Origin: Flavobacteriales bacterium
Lineage (GTDB): Bacteria; Bacteroidota; Bacteroidia; Flavobacteriales_E; Vicingaceae
Direction: 5' to 3'
DNA: 64,000 nucleotides
Assembly: GCA_020635795.1 (NCBI GenBank)
Contig: JACJZD010000001.1
Coordinates: forward strand, 691,001-755,000
A model generated the notes under the pieces. It did no database searches and had not been told where the DNA came from. It was given only the letters and a program-made list of their open reading frames with translations. The translations under genes and the position numbers were made by a program. This document shows positions 1-7,949 of the stretch, one piece after another (within the stretch, counting starts at the first letter, position 1; every line of letters begins with the position of its first letter).

Positions 1-1
1 C

Positions 2-373
2 ATGGGAGCTGCTACATTAGCCGAGAATGTAGGGAGTAAGCATGAAACCATTCTTTTAGAAACCTTAGATAATTATTGTGTTCAAAATAACATTACTAAT
101 ATCGATTTATTAAAAATAGACATTGAAGGGGGTGAAATAAATTGTTTAAAAGGAGCTGTTGATATTTTAGAGAAAACAACAAAAGGGATTATTCAGTTAG
201 AAGTAGATTATGGGCATTGCAAACGTTTGGGTTATTCAGCCAAGGAATTATTTGATTTTCCTATGCAATATGGATATAAGCCACATTTGCTAAATAAGTG
301 GGGCAAGATTTTGGCTGTTTCAGCAATTCCCGAAAAATTTATAGGTAATGTTATTTATTTAAAGGGGTATTAA
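2..373 (+). CDS. FkbM family methyltransferase, C-terminal part
   Basis: This is the C-terminal 123 residues of an FkbM-type SAM-dependent methyltransferase; the gene enters from the left edge, so the Met at base 2 is probably internal. The signature LLKIDIEGGEINCLKGA (about residues 38-54) is the conserved FkbM segment after the SAM-binding core, followed by the usual QLEVDYGH strand. Family members O-methylate sugars or polyketides, and here the target is probably a sugar of the neighbouring polysaccharide. The gene is convergent with the next one and their 3' ends overlap by 23 bp. Confidence 0.85.
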   Translation: MGAATLAENVGSKHETILLETLDNYCVQNNITNIDLLKIDIEGGEINCLKGAVDILEKTTKGIIQLEVDYGHCKRLGYSAKELFDFPMQYGYKPHLLNKWGKILAVSAIPEKFIGNVIYLKGY

Positions 374-1547
374 TCTGTTTTTCCATTTTCTCTAAAATTG
401 TATTAGCAACTACTTGCCAATCGTATATTCCCCAAATTTTTTCAAGAGAATCATTCCATTCAAAATTATTAGCAACATGAGATATCATCTTTATCCAATC
501 GCTAATGTTTTCATCCTCAACATGAAAAATATTTTTAAAATTGTTTTCTTCTGACCATTTAATTGGAAAGGTAACTATAGGTTTCTGGGCTGCTGCGTAC
601 TGAATAAATTTTAATGGAACTGAGTTGTAAAGGAAATTATCATTTTTTGTGTTTTTTAATGTGATTCCAATGTCGGAAATTCTATACATTTTATTAGCAT
701 CCTTCTCAGAAAGAAATCCGAGATTGGTTACATTATTAGAACTGATAGCGGGTATATTTCCAACTAATAAAAAATGAATATCAGGAAGTTCTTTTTTACA
801 TGCTTGAACAAGCTTTTCTGTAAATAACACATCAAATTTATGAGCTCCTCCAATATAACTTATTAGCGTTTTATCAGAAGGAATATTAAATCGGTTTTTT
901 ATTTCTAATAGTTCGTTTGATGAAAAACTTCTTATGGTTTTAAAATCGGCACCATTATCAAAAGGAATAAATTTTGCCTCAACAAACCTATTAAAGCTTT
1001 TTGCTGCACTTTCTGAAACTATAAAATTTATAGTTGTAACTTTAAATTGATTATGATAATAATCCTGTTCATCTTTTAAATAACTTGCAGGAATATTCTT
1101 CCAATTAATGTCATCTTGCAGATCAGAAAACTCAGGGATGGAAGAATTAAGTGCTGGAAAAAAATAAAAACCATCGGCATGGTATATAATGTCAGGATTT
1201 ATTTGTTTTACTATTTTATTTAGTGTTTTTAAGTTATATTTTCTCATTAGCTTAATAGCGATATACCTACCAATAAGTTTACCAATAAAAGCATTTAAAA
1301 AAACTGATGCGTAAACATTGTAACCAAAATCATCTGATTTTTCAACTTTAATTCTGGAAAAAAGTGATTTTAAAAAACATTTAGCCGTATAAATGCTTGA
1401 TGGTTGTTTGCCTTCCCAAAACCTATTTCTGTTGTCGTACCAATATATTTTATATAGTTCACAAGAACTGCTTAAACCTTTGGCCATAAAATATGAACGA
1501 GAAACTTTTGCTTTTACATTTTCGGCTGGTATGTAAAGAATTTTCAT
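351..1547 (-). CDS. glycosyltransferase, GT4-like (GT-B fold)
   Basis: This is a 398-residue cytoplasmic protein with a two-domain GT-B organisation. A weakly conserved N-terminal half starts MKILYIPAENVKAKVSR. A more recognisable C-terminal half carries a Rossmann segment (IHFLLVGNIPAISSNNVTNL) and a nucleotide-sugar-binding region around residues 300-340 (DIGITLKNTKNDNFLYNSVP, then KFIQYAAAQKPIVTF), as in glycosyltransferase group 1 proteins. It overlaps the 3' end of the preceding glycosyltransferase gene by 4 bp (ATGA-type), so the two are translationally coupled. The likely role is adding a sugar to the surface polysaccharide repeat unit; donor and linkage cannot be read from the sequence. 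Confidence 0.75.
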   Translation of the reverse strand: MKILYIPAENVKAKVSRSYFMAKGLSSSCELYKIYWYDNRNRFWEGKQPSSIYTAKCFLKSLFSRIKVEKSDDFGYNVYASVFLNAFIGKLIGRYIAIKLMRKYNLKTLNKIVKQINPDIIYHADGFYFFPALNSSIPEFSDLQDDINWKNIPASYLKDEQDYYHNQFKVTTINFIVSESAAKSFNRFVEAKFIPFDNGADFKTIRSFSSNELLEIKNRFNIPSDKTLISYIGGAHKFDVLFTEKLVQACKKELPDIHFLLVGNIPAISSNNVTNLGFLSEKDANKMYRISDIGITLKNTKNDNFLYNSVPLKFIQYAAAQKPIVTFPIKWSEENNFKNIFHVEDENISDWIKMISHVANNFEWNDSLEKIWGIYDWQVVANTILEKMEKQINTPLNK

Positions 1548-2668
1548 TTATTCGAAGTTAAAATCTGTTCAATACGTTGAATCTGTTTTTGGTAAGAATT
1601 GTCTGATGCAAAGTTAATCCTTTCATTCTTCAATTGGTTAGCATTTAACGTAGAGATATTAGCAGCAACAGATTGAATTTTAGCAGAAATATCACAGTTA
1701 TCATTAACCATTTCTAATACTGGGATATTCTTGTAAGATGATATGAAATTGGAAACCACAACTTTTCCTGAGCTTAAATATTCCAATATTTTGTGACTGT
1801 TGGAAACTTCGATGGGAAATTTATTCTGATTATAACACAGCCAAAAGATATCAATAAAAGGAAAAACACTTGTTAGTTGTTCTTTAGATAATTCGCCTGT
1901 AAAATGTGTGTTAGGTAAGGTTTTTAAAACATCTAATTCTTTAAAAGCTACATTACCACCAATATTTGAAGGTTTATCTGGTCCTATAAAAATAAAATTT
2001 AAATGATTATTTTCTTTAACCGTTTTAATTAGATTATCCCAATCGAGTAATTTCATTTGTAAATTACCTACATAACCTACATTTATACATGTGTTGGATA
2101 TGTATGGTGGTCGATTCTCTAGTTTAGCTGGTGTTAAGAATAGAGTGTCTAAACCATGATTTACAAAATATTTTGGAGTAGTGGTTGAGATGGAATTTAG
2201 AATATCATTAGATACAGAAAGCACTACATCGGCACTGTTCGCTATTTTACTGGTAAATTTTTGCGCTTTTTTAATATAATCTACTGGATGGAAAATAGTA
2301 GAAGTAGCATTAAATTGTTGGAGGTTTTGGAATTTAGATTGGTCAAAACTCCAAACAACGTCGATTTTGGTAAGGGCTAATTTTTTTTTTATTTTTTTAA
2401 TCAAATAAGTTGTCTGAAGGTCAATCAAAAAAGAGGGTAGTTTTGAAATCCCTCTTGGAATTGATTTAAGGTGAACTATAAATAAATTGACATCTATTTT
2501 TTTAACTTCAACGCTATCTTTTTGTGAGTTATGTGCTGACGTGTGTATAAAATAAACGGTATTGTTTTTACTTAATTCAAGTGCGTATAGGTGTTTAGAT
2601 AATAGATTTTTACCCCAATCTTCTGGAGATAGAATAACGATTGTTTTGTTGTTAAATAAACCGCTCAA
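1544..2668 (-). CDS. glycosyltransferase, GT4-like
   Basis: This 374-residue protein resembles group 1 glycosyltransferases. It starts with a Rossmann strand (KTIVILSPEDWGKNLLSKHL), has a mid-protein strand NVGYVGNLQMKLLDWDNL typical of the start of the C-terminal GT-B domain, then FIFIGPDKPS, and the acceptor/donor loop FPIEVSNSHKILEYLSSGKV (about residues 285-305), where Glu and Ser-His-Lys sit in the position of the E-x7-E region. The gene lies 6 bp after the amidotransferase gene and overlaps the next glycosyltransferase by 4 bp, so these three genes form one transcription unit. The exact sugar specificity is unknown. Confidence 0.78.
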   Translation of the reverse strand: MSGLFNNKTIVILSPEDWGKNLLSKHLYALELSKNNTVYFIHTSAHNSQKDSVEVKKIDVNLFIVHLKSIPRGISKLPSFLIDLQTTYLIKKIKKKLALTKIDVVWSFDQSKFQNLQQFNATSTIFHPVDYIKKAQKFTSKIANSADVVLSVSNDILNSISTTTPKYFVNHGLDTLFLTPAKLENRPPYISNTCINVGYVGNLQMKLLDWDNLIKTVKENNHLNFIFIGPDKPSNIGGNVAFKELDVLKTLPNTHFTGELSKEQLTSVFPFIDIFWLCYNQNKFPIEVSNSHKILEYLSSGKVVVSNFISSYKNIPVLEMVNDNCDISAKIQSVAANISTLNANQLKNERINFASDNSYQKQIQRIEQILTSNK

Positions 2669-2674
2669 ATGCTC

Positions 2675-3817
2675 TTATCTTTTTGATTTTATTAGATTGT
2701 ATAATCCTTTTAGAGGTTTAATAATAGGATATTTATCAAAGTATGATTTTGATTCAGTTTTAAATTCAAGATGCGACCTTGTAGGCATTTTCATAATAGC
2801 GTCAAATTCTTGGTCGTTAAAGCCTAATTTCTTTAAAACATAATCTTTGTCAATACTTAATTGTTCTGCATCACAAATAGGTTCTTTTAGTTCTTGAACG
2901 GCTTTTTCCTTTGATATTTGACCAGAACAGATAAGTGTAGATAAGTGAGCTTTACGTTTATCTACTTTAAATTTTTCTGGAAGTATGAAGCCTTGATAGA
3001 AGCGAGTAAAAACAGATTCATAATGTTTTCCTCCATAATCTTTCCAATTCAATTCGTTGATTAAAATCTGTTTTACATCTGCTTTATTATAACTAATGTA
3101 ATTTAATAACGGAACAGATTCTATGTTTAGAGCAACTGAATAATATCGCTTTTTAAATGCATCTAAAAAGGGAAATGTTTTTAACGGTATAGTACCGTAT
3201 GTTTTATGAATTGATTTGATGTTTTCAGCATCTTGTTTATTAAACACCCATGCTTTTGGTAAAATACCCTCTGTTACTATATTAAAACCGCTTAAAAAGT
3301 ATTTTATTTTGTGTTTTGCGGCAAGTTTATAAAGTGTTGCAATAATAGCATGATCTGTTATGGCTTCAATATCAATAACAGAGGCTTTAATATAAGCCAA
3401 TTGGATGTCCTTAAATTCTTCCCAATTAATTACATAAGTGTATAAATCAAACCCAAGGTTAGAAACAATACTCTCTATATTTTTTACAGCCAGTTCAGAG
3501 TTCCAGCCATTATCAAAATGTACAACTAATGGATTTAGTCCATCTTTTTTAGCTAAATAAGCCAAGTAAGAACTATCAACACCTCCACTTAAACCTAAAA
3601 TGCAGTCGTATTTATTGTTTTTTCCAGATTTTTTTATTTCATCAATTTTTTTATTGTAAAAATCGATGCCTTCCTGACCCTTTTTTACATGTTTTTTTTC
3701 TTTGATGTAATACTCGTGATAATAGTTGCAGATACCATCTTTATCAAAAGTAATGTAGGGGTCAGCAATGTTGTCCATTACGGTTTTAGAGCATTGTTGG
3801 TATTGCGTATTGGTCAT
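2675..3817 (-). CDS. wbuX: N-acetyl sugar amidotransferase (WbuX/WbpG/PseA family)
   Basis: This is a 380-residue PP-loop ATPase. The adenylating motif SGGVDS lies at residues 77-82 (context CILGLSGGVDSSYLAYLAK), followed by the family block HFDNGWNSELAVKNIES. Members convert a C-acetamido group on a nucleotide sugar to an acetamidino group, using ammonia made by HisH/HisF-like partners (WbuY/WbuZ); both partners are present at 19.8-21.2 kb. Compared with the N-terminal C-x2-C ... C-x2-C pattern I recall for homologues, only the first Cys of each pair remains (Cys9, then Thr12; Cys30, then Tyr33). It is the first gene of a three-gene unit with two glycosyltransferases. The family is clear; the sugar substrate is inferred from context only. 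Confidence 0.88.
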   Translation of the reverse strand: MTNTQYQQCSKTVMDNIADPYITFDKDGICNYYHEYYIKEKKHVKKGQEGIDFYNKKIDEIKKSGKNNKYDCILGLSGGVDSSYLAYLAKKDGLNPLVVHFDNGWNSELAVKNIESIVSNLGFDLYTYVINWEEFKDIQLAYIKASVIDIEAITDHAIIATLYKLAAKHKIKYFLSGFNIVTEGILPKAWVFNKQDAENIKSIHKTYGTIPLKTFPFLDAFKKRYYSVALNIESVPLLNYISYNKADVKQILINELNWKDYGGKHYESVFTRFYQGFILPEKFKVDKRKAHLSTLICSGQISKEKAVQELKEPICDAEQLSIDKDYVLKKLGFNDQEFDAIMKMPTRSHLEFKTESKSYFDKYPIIKPLKGLYNLIKSKR

Positions 3818-3932
3818 TTTTGATTTTTTTTACAGCAACAAAGTAAACAATATTAGAACGGTTTTACAAGCTAAATAGTTGTAAAGGTTGTAGCTTTTCA
3901 TCTGTACTATTATTGCGAACTAATTTCTTCAC

Positions 3933-4036
3933 ACGTCATTGCGAGGTATTGGGTTTGCATTGTGAGTTGGCACCGAAGTAATCTGTCCATTGATTAGGTA
4001 GATTACTTCAGTCGTACCTCCTTCGTAATGACGGTA
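3933..4036. repeat. 104-bp palindromic repeat, copy 1
   Basis: This copy differs from the copy at 4391-4494 at only 4 of 104 positions and has the same orientation. The element is itself imperfectly palindromic: its ends match as CGTCATTGCGAGG and the complement of CTTCGTAATGACG, and an inner arm GAAGTAATCTG is mirrored by AGATTACTTC. It lies 22 bp beyond the stop codon of the GIY-YIG nuclease gene and resembles REP-type intergenic repeats. Confidence 0.9.
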
Positions 4037-4058
4037 AGGAGAAGCAATAACGATTGTT

Positions 4059-4349
4059 TTACAATTCATCAAATAAATCTTTCCATTCAGGATTTTTTGA
4101 ATTAATTAAATCCAGTTTCTTTTTTCTTGAACCTGCTTTTAATTGTTTTTCTCGAGCAATTGCTTCTTCAATTCTACTAAAAAATTCAAAATACACTAGT
4201 TTGTCAATGTTGTATTTTGCAGTAAAGCTGGTTGCAAAATGTTTGGTTTTGTGTTGGTGAACTCTAATTTTTAAATCACTAATAACACCAATATATAAAA
4301 CAGTATTGTTTTTATTGGTTGTGATGTAGGTAAATCCACCTCTTTCCAT
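4059..4349 (-). CDS. small GIY-YIG nuclease (YhbQ-like)
   Basis: This 96-residue protein is a stand-alone GIY-YIG domain. FTYITTN at residues 6-12 is the first strand (the usual GIY is represented by YIT), VLYIGVISDLKIRVHQH holds the YIG half and the catalytic-type Arg, and REKQLKAGSRKKKLDLI with NPEWKDL completes the pattern of UvrC-N/YhbQ-type proteins. The family nicks or cleaves DNA, often branched or repair substrates. The gene is bracketed by two direct copies of a 104-bp palindromic repeat (3933-4036 and 4391-4494), 22 bp and 41 bp away, which suggests the gene and repeats form one unit. It interrupts the polysaccharide locus and is unlikely to function in sugar synthesis. Confidence 0.9.
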   Translation of the reverse strand: MERGGFTYITTNKNNTVLYIGVISDLKIRVHQHKTKHFATSFTAKYNIDKLVYFEFFSRIEEAIAREKQLKAGSRKKKLDLINSKNPEWKDLFDEL

Positions 4350-4390
4350 TTATTTAATTTTTATTGCGAATTTATGACATTTTTAATTGA

Positions 4391-4494
4391 ACGTCATTGC
4401 GAGGTATTGGGTTTGCATTGTGAGTTGGCACCGAAGTAATCTGTCCTTCGATTAGGCAGATTACTTCAGTCGTACCTTCTTCGTAATGACGGTA
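4391..4494. repeat. 104-bp palindromic repeat, copy 2
   Basis: This is the second direct copy, 96 percent identical to 3933-4036. It lies 41 bp upstream of the start codon of the GIY-YIG nuclease gene and just beyond the terminator of the PID-CTERM gene. In this copy the inner arms GAAGTAATCTG and CAGATTACTTC are perfect complements around a 13-base loop. Confidence 0.9.
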
Positions 4495-4501
4495 GGGAAA
4501 T

Positions 4502-4532
4502 AAAAAAAAGGCTGAAATTATTCAGCCTTTTT
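4502..4532 (-). terminator. intrinsic terminator of the PID-CTERM gene
   Basis: A perfect 10-bp stem (AAAGGCTGAA, loop ATTA, TTCAGCCTTT) overlaps the stop codon of the minus-strand gene at 4518. On the transcript it is followed by a run of U from the eight A bases at 4502-4509. It isolates the small gene from the nuclease gene downstream. Confidence 0.8.
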
Positions 4533-4748
4533 AGATATATCGTATACTTTTTTACTTCCGTATAATGCTCCTGCAAAAAGAAGGAAAGAAATCCCTCCAT
4601 CTATTGGCACACATGGCGGTGGCCAACATGGTGGACCACCACCACCTCGAGTTGGGGCACCAGGAGGTCCAGCAGCAAATGCATTGTTAACAAAACTTAT
4701 TGCTATTAAAAATAATAAAGTAAATATATACTGTTTCAGGTTTTTCAT
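4518..4748 (-). CDS. PID-CTERM protein, small predicted exosortase substrate
   Basis: This 76-residue protein is built like a minimal sorting substrate. An N-terminal signal peptide (residues 1-26, NNAFAAG at the likely cleavage region) is followed by a short Gly/Pro segment with two Cys (CWPPPC, residues 41-46). Then come the tripeptide PID at 48-50, GG, a hydrophobic helix (about 52-65) and a basic tail (KK ... KK). PID-GG-helix-basic is the PID-CTERM signal I recall being assigned to Bacteroidota exosortases, and an exosortase is encoded at 18057. The mature protein would be only about 20-25 residues before the PID motif, so it could be a surface-attached oligopeptide rather than an enzyme. 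It has its own promoter (4766-4795) and terminator. Function unknown. Confidence 0.85.
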   Translation of the reverse strand: MKNLKQYIFTLLFLIAISFVNNAFAAGPPGAPTRGGGGPPCWPPPCVPIDGGISFLLFAGALYGSKKVYDISKKAE

Positions 4749-4765
4749 AAATTTTTGAACGTGGG

Positions 4766-4795
4766 CAAATTTAATATAATTTTTTTATTACACAA
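4766..4795 (-). promoter_or_regulatory. Bacteroidota-type promoter of the PID-CTERM gene
   Basis: Read on the minus strand, TTG (4795-4793) is separated by 19 bases from TAAATTTG (4773-4766). This matches the Bacteroidota consensus TTG-N(17-23)-TAnnTTTG. Transcription would start about 10 bases before the ATG at 4748. The assignment rests on pattern only. Confidence 0.55.
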
Positions 4796-4826
4796 TTAAA
4801 TACGTTCTAAAGTACCAAATGGTTGG

Positions 4827-7811
4827 TTAATAATTTATTTTTTTTACTGAAACATTGTTGTAATCTCTAACTGTTATAATATTTATTCCAGCTGGTAAGC
4901 TACTATTTGGAATTAACAATTTATTAGTGTTGTTGTTTAAATAATCATTGACTACTTTTTGACCTAACAAATTAACAATTGAAACATCGTAAGTAGATGA
5001 CAATTCATCAAATTCAATAACTGTAAATTCAGCTGATTTGTAAATATTAATTCCTGAGAAACCATTAGTAATCATTGAGTTGGTTTTAGATAATCGTAAT
5101 TCAAAACGATTATCTTCCTCGTCGGTATTCAATTTAACTTCAATTTGTTTGGTATTTTTTAAGTTGTAGTTTGTTGATGTTTTTGTGTCAACTAATATCA
5201 CCTCTGTGTATACTTCAGAAAATTTTTCAAAATCAATAGCTTCAATAATATGAGAACCTTCAATACCAACTTTTACAGTTATTGGAATAACTACATCATT
5301 TTCAGCATTAAATGAATTTATTGCTAATGGTCTTTTTGAGTTTAAGCTTGTAGCGGTAATACTTGGTGCTTCGTGTATTAAACTCATTTTAAAATTTGCA
5401 TCAAATTCGTCAGTTTCTATTTTAGCTAAATCGTTCAAACGTAACTTTAGTTCATGAGCGTAAGGGTAATTATTACTTCTCACCTTTAACTTACATTCAG
5501 TAAATATAAATGGTTCAGTATCTTCGTCGTTATTTGTTTTCCAAAATGTACTCGAAGCAGAAGAAGATTTTGATGCCTCTGTAAAAGTTAGTGTGCCAGC
5601 ACCTGTACTCTCTACCCAAAATCCTTGATGAGGAGGTATTGAACCTGACGTTTTTGTATCAAAACTCCCATTATTAGTATTCCAAATGGAATATGAATTG
5701 CTTAAAGTTGGTTTAGTTAAACTGGTCCATTTTACCCATGCTTGGTAGGGGTTTCCAACTAAATTATCTCCGTTCAAAACAGCTACATTTACATTACCAA
5801 AGTTTGGTGTTCCCCTAGAGTCTATTGTAGTATTGAAAAAGGTTGCAGTATCATCAGCCAACCATAATTCAATTGCTTTTCCTGGCGAAAGAACATACGA
5901 TGTATCAGTTATATCAACATAGGTTTGTATTGAAGCATCGTAGTATGATACGGATTTCCATCCTCCACAATTTCCTGAAAACCCATTAACACCACACATG
6001 TAAAGCTCTCGAGCTGTTGCAGTTGGGTTAGAATCCCAATCACGTAAATGATTATTGGTTACTGGTGATGAAATGTTACCCCATCCTTCGTTTCGTTGAG
6101 AAATATATCGTTGTACCACAAACTCACCAGAAAAACCATTAGCACTGTTAAAAATTACAGCTGTTTTTGAAGCATCAGATAATATGGTAAAAGTTCCACT
6201 AATGTTTTTTAATTGACCAGCAGTAACTGAAATGTAGTTTGAAACTGAAAATTTACCGGTATACAACTCAACATTTGTTGTGTTGTTGATTATCAATACA
6301 TTAAATGGGATTGTTGTAGCGGTATTATTGGTTATTTTTTGCGTGGAAGTTCCTTTAAACGTAATGGTTTTATGAGAAACTGTTCCTGATCCATTTACGG
6401 TATAGTCTCCAAACACATCAAAGGTTGGTGTTAAAGTTGTGTTTAAGTTTCCAGCAATGGTGATGTTTTTAACACCTACAGCAGTTCTAGCCGTTACAGT
6501 ATGCCCAGCAACAACAGTTACGTCATTAGATGAAGTTGGTACACAATTACAATCCCAGGTAGATGCAACATCCCAATAGCCTGTTTTCACAGATAGAATT
6601 GTGCTTGCGGTACCACTAGCTAATGTATAATAATCACCATCAGTTAATGTTACACCACTAAAGGTTACTGTTCCAGCTATATCAGCAAACGGTCCATATT
6701 GGGTTACACCACCATCATTAAAAATACCGTTGGCCGATTCTACTAAAAGATAGTAACTTCCTGAAGGCAATGGTAATGACGAAACATTAAAAGAAACATC
6801 AATTGCACCTGGAGTACCTGTAATATCAGCTCGCCATGTTCTGCTTAACCTTGAACCACCAGTTAAAGCAACTGGAACATCATTGGTAGTTAATGATAAA
6901 TTGGTGTTGTCGTGTCCAGATAAAACGTAATCTCCATTACCCAATGAGCCAGTTGATAATTGAACAACTCCTTTCCCTTGTGCGGTTAAGTTGTTTCCAT
7001 CAACCTCTTGTCCAATTCCAAAAACTTCGTATTTATGAGTAACGTCATAAGTGTATAAGTCGGTACCTAATGTTATATTAAATTTAGACGATAAATAATT
7101 GTTTACAATGTTATGTTGAGCAGAGTTTAATACAGTGTTGTAAACGATTACTTCACCCATATCTCCATCGAATCTATAGCTACCATTTGCAGAAGCTCCG
7201 ATGCTGTTTTTATAATTACCTGTTGGGTTACCGTTTGCTCCAACTTGTGAACCAATTGAAGTTCCATTTTTATAACTGTTAAATGTTTGACCACTACCAT
7301 TCCAAATGGACGATACAATTTGAAAAGCTGATGAATTGGTTGTAGAATTAGAAACAATACCACCAACATTATTTAATACCCAAGATTTAATATCACCTGT
7401 ATTTGTACGAAAGGTTCTGAAAAACTGATTACTTTGTGTAAAAGAACTTTCAAACAACATCCCAGTATGATTTGCTTTAGAACCGTTGTAAACAATAAAC
7501 TGTGAATGGGTATTGGCATTTAATGCAGCTATTCCTGCATTGTTAATCCAGTCGCCTCCATCAAATCGAACACCAAAAAAACCACTATATGTAACTCTAC
7601 TTGGTTGTCTAGATGAGGTGCCTTGTGAAAAATCATTTCCGTTACCAGATTGATCGGGCCATGAAGAAATAGAGGGAATGGTAGAATAGTTAAGAATATT
7701 ACCATCTAACCAAATTACATTGGAAGAAGAATTTCCCACACCAGCAGGACCTGTTTGAGCAAAAAGCAATGTTGATGCAAGAATCAGAGAAAATGTAAGT
7801 ATATTTTTCAT
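4827..7811 (-). CDS. large T9SS-secreted surface protein with LamG-like domain
   Basis: I start this protein at 7811, giving 994 residues, because MKNILTFSLILASTLLFAQ is a complete signal peptide; the open frame extends 11 codons further without adding signal. After the signal come a concanavalin/LamG-like region (about 20-250, starting NVIWLDGN and SWPDQSGNGNDFS), a region with DLYTYDVTHKYEVFGIGQE typical of these Bacteroidota proteins, a long beta-rich middle, and a C-terminal T9SS type A sorting domain (last 75 residues, ending LPAGINIITVRDYNNVSVKK). It is probably exported by T9SS and cell-surface attached. TAGATTTG at 7849-7842 resembles a -7 element, but no -33 match is seen. It is flanked by polysaccharide genes and could bind that polymer. 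Confidence 0.85.
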   Translation of the reverse strand: MKNILTFSLILASTLLFAQTGPAGVGNSSSNVIWLDGNILNYSTIPSISSWPDQSGNGNDFSQGTSSRQPSRVTYSGFFGVRFDGGDWINNAGIAALNANTHSQFIVYNGSKANHTGMLFESSFTQSNQFFRTFRTNTGDIKSWVLNNVGGIVSNSTTNSSAFQIVSSIWNGSGQTFNSYKNGTSIGSQVGANGNPTGNYKNSIGASANGSYRFDGDMGEVIVYNTVLNSAQHNIVNNYLSSKFNITLGTDLYTYDVTHKYEVFGIGQEVDGNNLTAQGKGVVQLSTGSLGNGDYVLSGHDNTNLSLTTNDVPVALTGGSRLSRTWRADITGTPGAIDVSFNVSSLPLPSGSYYLLVESANGIFNDGGVTQYGPFADIAGTVTFSGVTLTDGDYYTLASGTASTILSVKTGYWDVASTWDCNCVPTSSNDVTVVAGHTVTARTAVGVKNITIAGNLNTTLTPTFDVFGDYTVNGSGTVSHKTITFKGTSTQKITNNTATTIPFNVLIINNTTNVELYTGKFSVSNYISVTAGQLKNISGTFTILSDASKTAVIFNSANGFSGEFVVQRYISQRNEGWGNISSPVTNNHLRDWDSNPTATARELYMCGVNGFSGNCGGWKSVSYYDASIQTYVDITDTSYVLSPGKAIELWLADDTATFFNTTIDSRGTPNFGNVNVAVLNGDNLVGNPYQAWVKWTSLTKPTLSNSYSIWNTNNGSFDTKTSGSIPPHQGFWVESTGAGTLTFTEASKSSSASSTFWKTNNDEDTEPFIFTECKLKVRSNNYPYAHELKLRLNDLAKIETDEFDANFKMSLIHEAPSITATSLNSKRPLAINSFNAENDVVIPITVKVGIEGSHIIEAIDFEKFSEVYTEVILVDTKTSTNYNLKNTKQIEVKLNTDEEDNRFELRLSKTNSMITNGFSGINIYKSAEFTVIEFDELSSTYDVSIVNLLGQKVVNDYLNNNTNKLLIPNSSLPAGINIITVRDYNNVSVKKINY

Positions 7812-7897
7812 AAGAATATTTTTTTGTATAACTATATAACGCAAATCTATTGAAAAAGGTTGGATTCTTTCTTCTTTTTTTACCCATTTAGTAAAAA

Positions 7898-7929
7898 TTA
7901 GGTAAGGATACCTAATTTACCTTTAGGTA
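7898..7929. promoter_or_regulatory. tandem dyads upstream of the T9SS surface protein gene
   Basis: Two adjacent inverted repeats lie here: TTAGGTA-AGGA-TACCTAA (7898-7915) and TACCT-TT-AGGTA (7918-7929), built from the same AGGTA half-site. They are about 90-120 bases before the start codon at 7811 and 50-80 bases before the possible -7 element, a usual position for an activator site. They could instead act as transcript hairpins after the GT2 gene. Confidence 0.35.
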
Positions 7930-7949
7930 TTTATAGCAGATACTAATGG

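Noticed and set aside
3933..4494. Two-spacer CRISPR or attachment sites of an integrated element
   Set aside because: Repeats are 104 bp, palindromic and flank a single nuclease gene; no integrase or tRNA is present.
7699..7887. Small minus-strand frame at the start of the T9SS gene
   Set aside because: It overlaps the signal peptide codons in another frame and has no family features.
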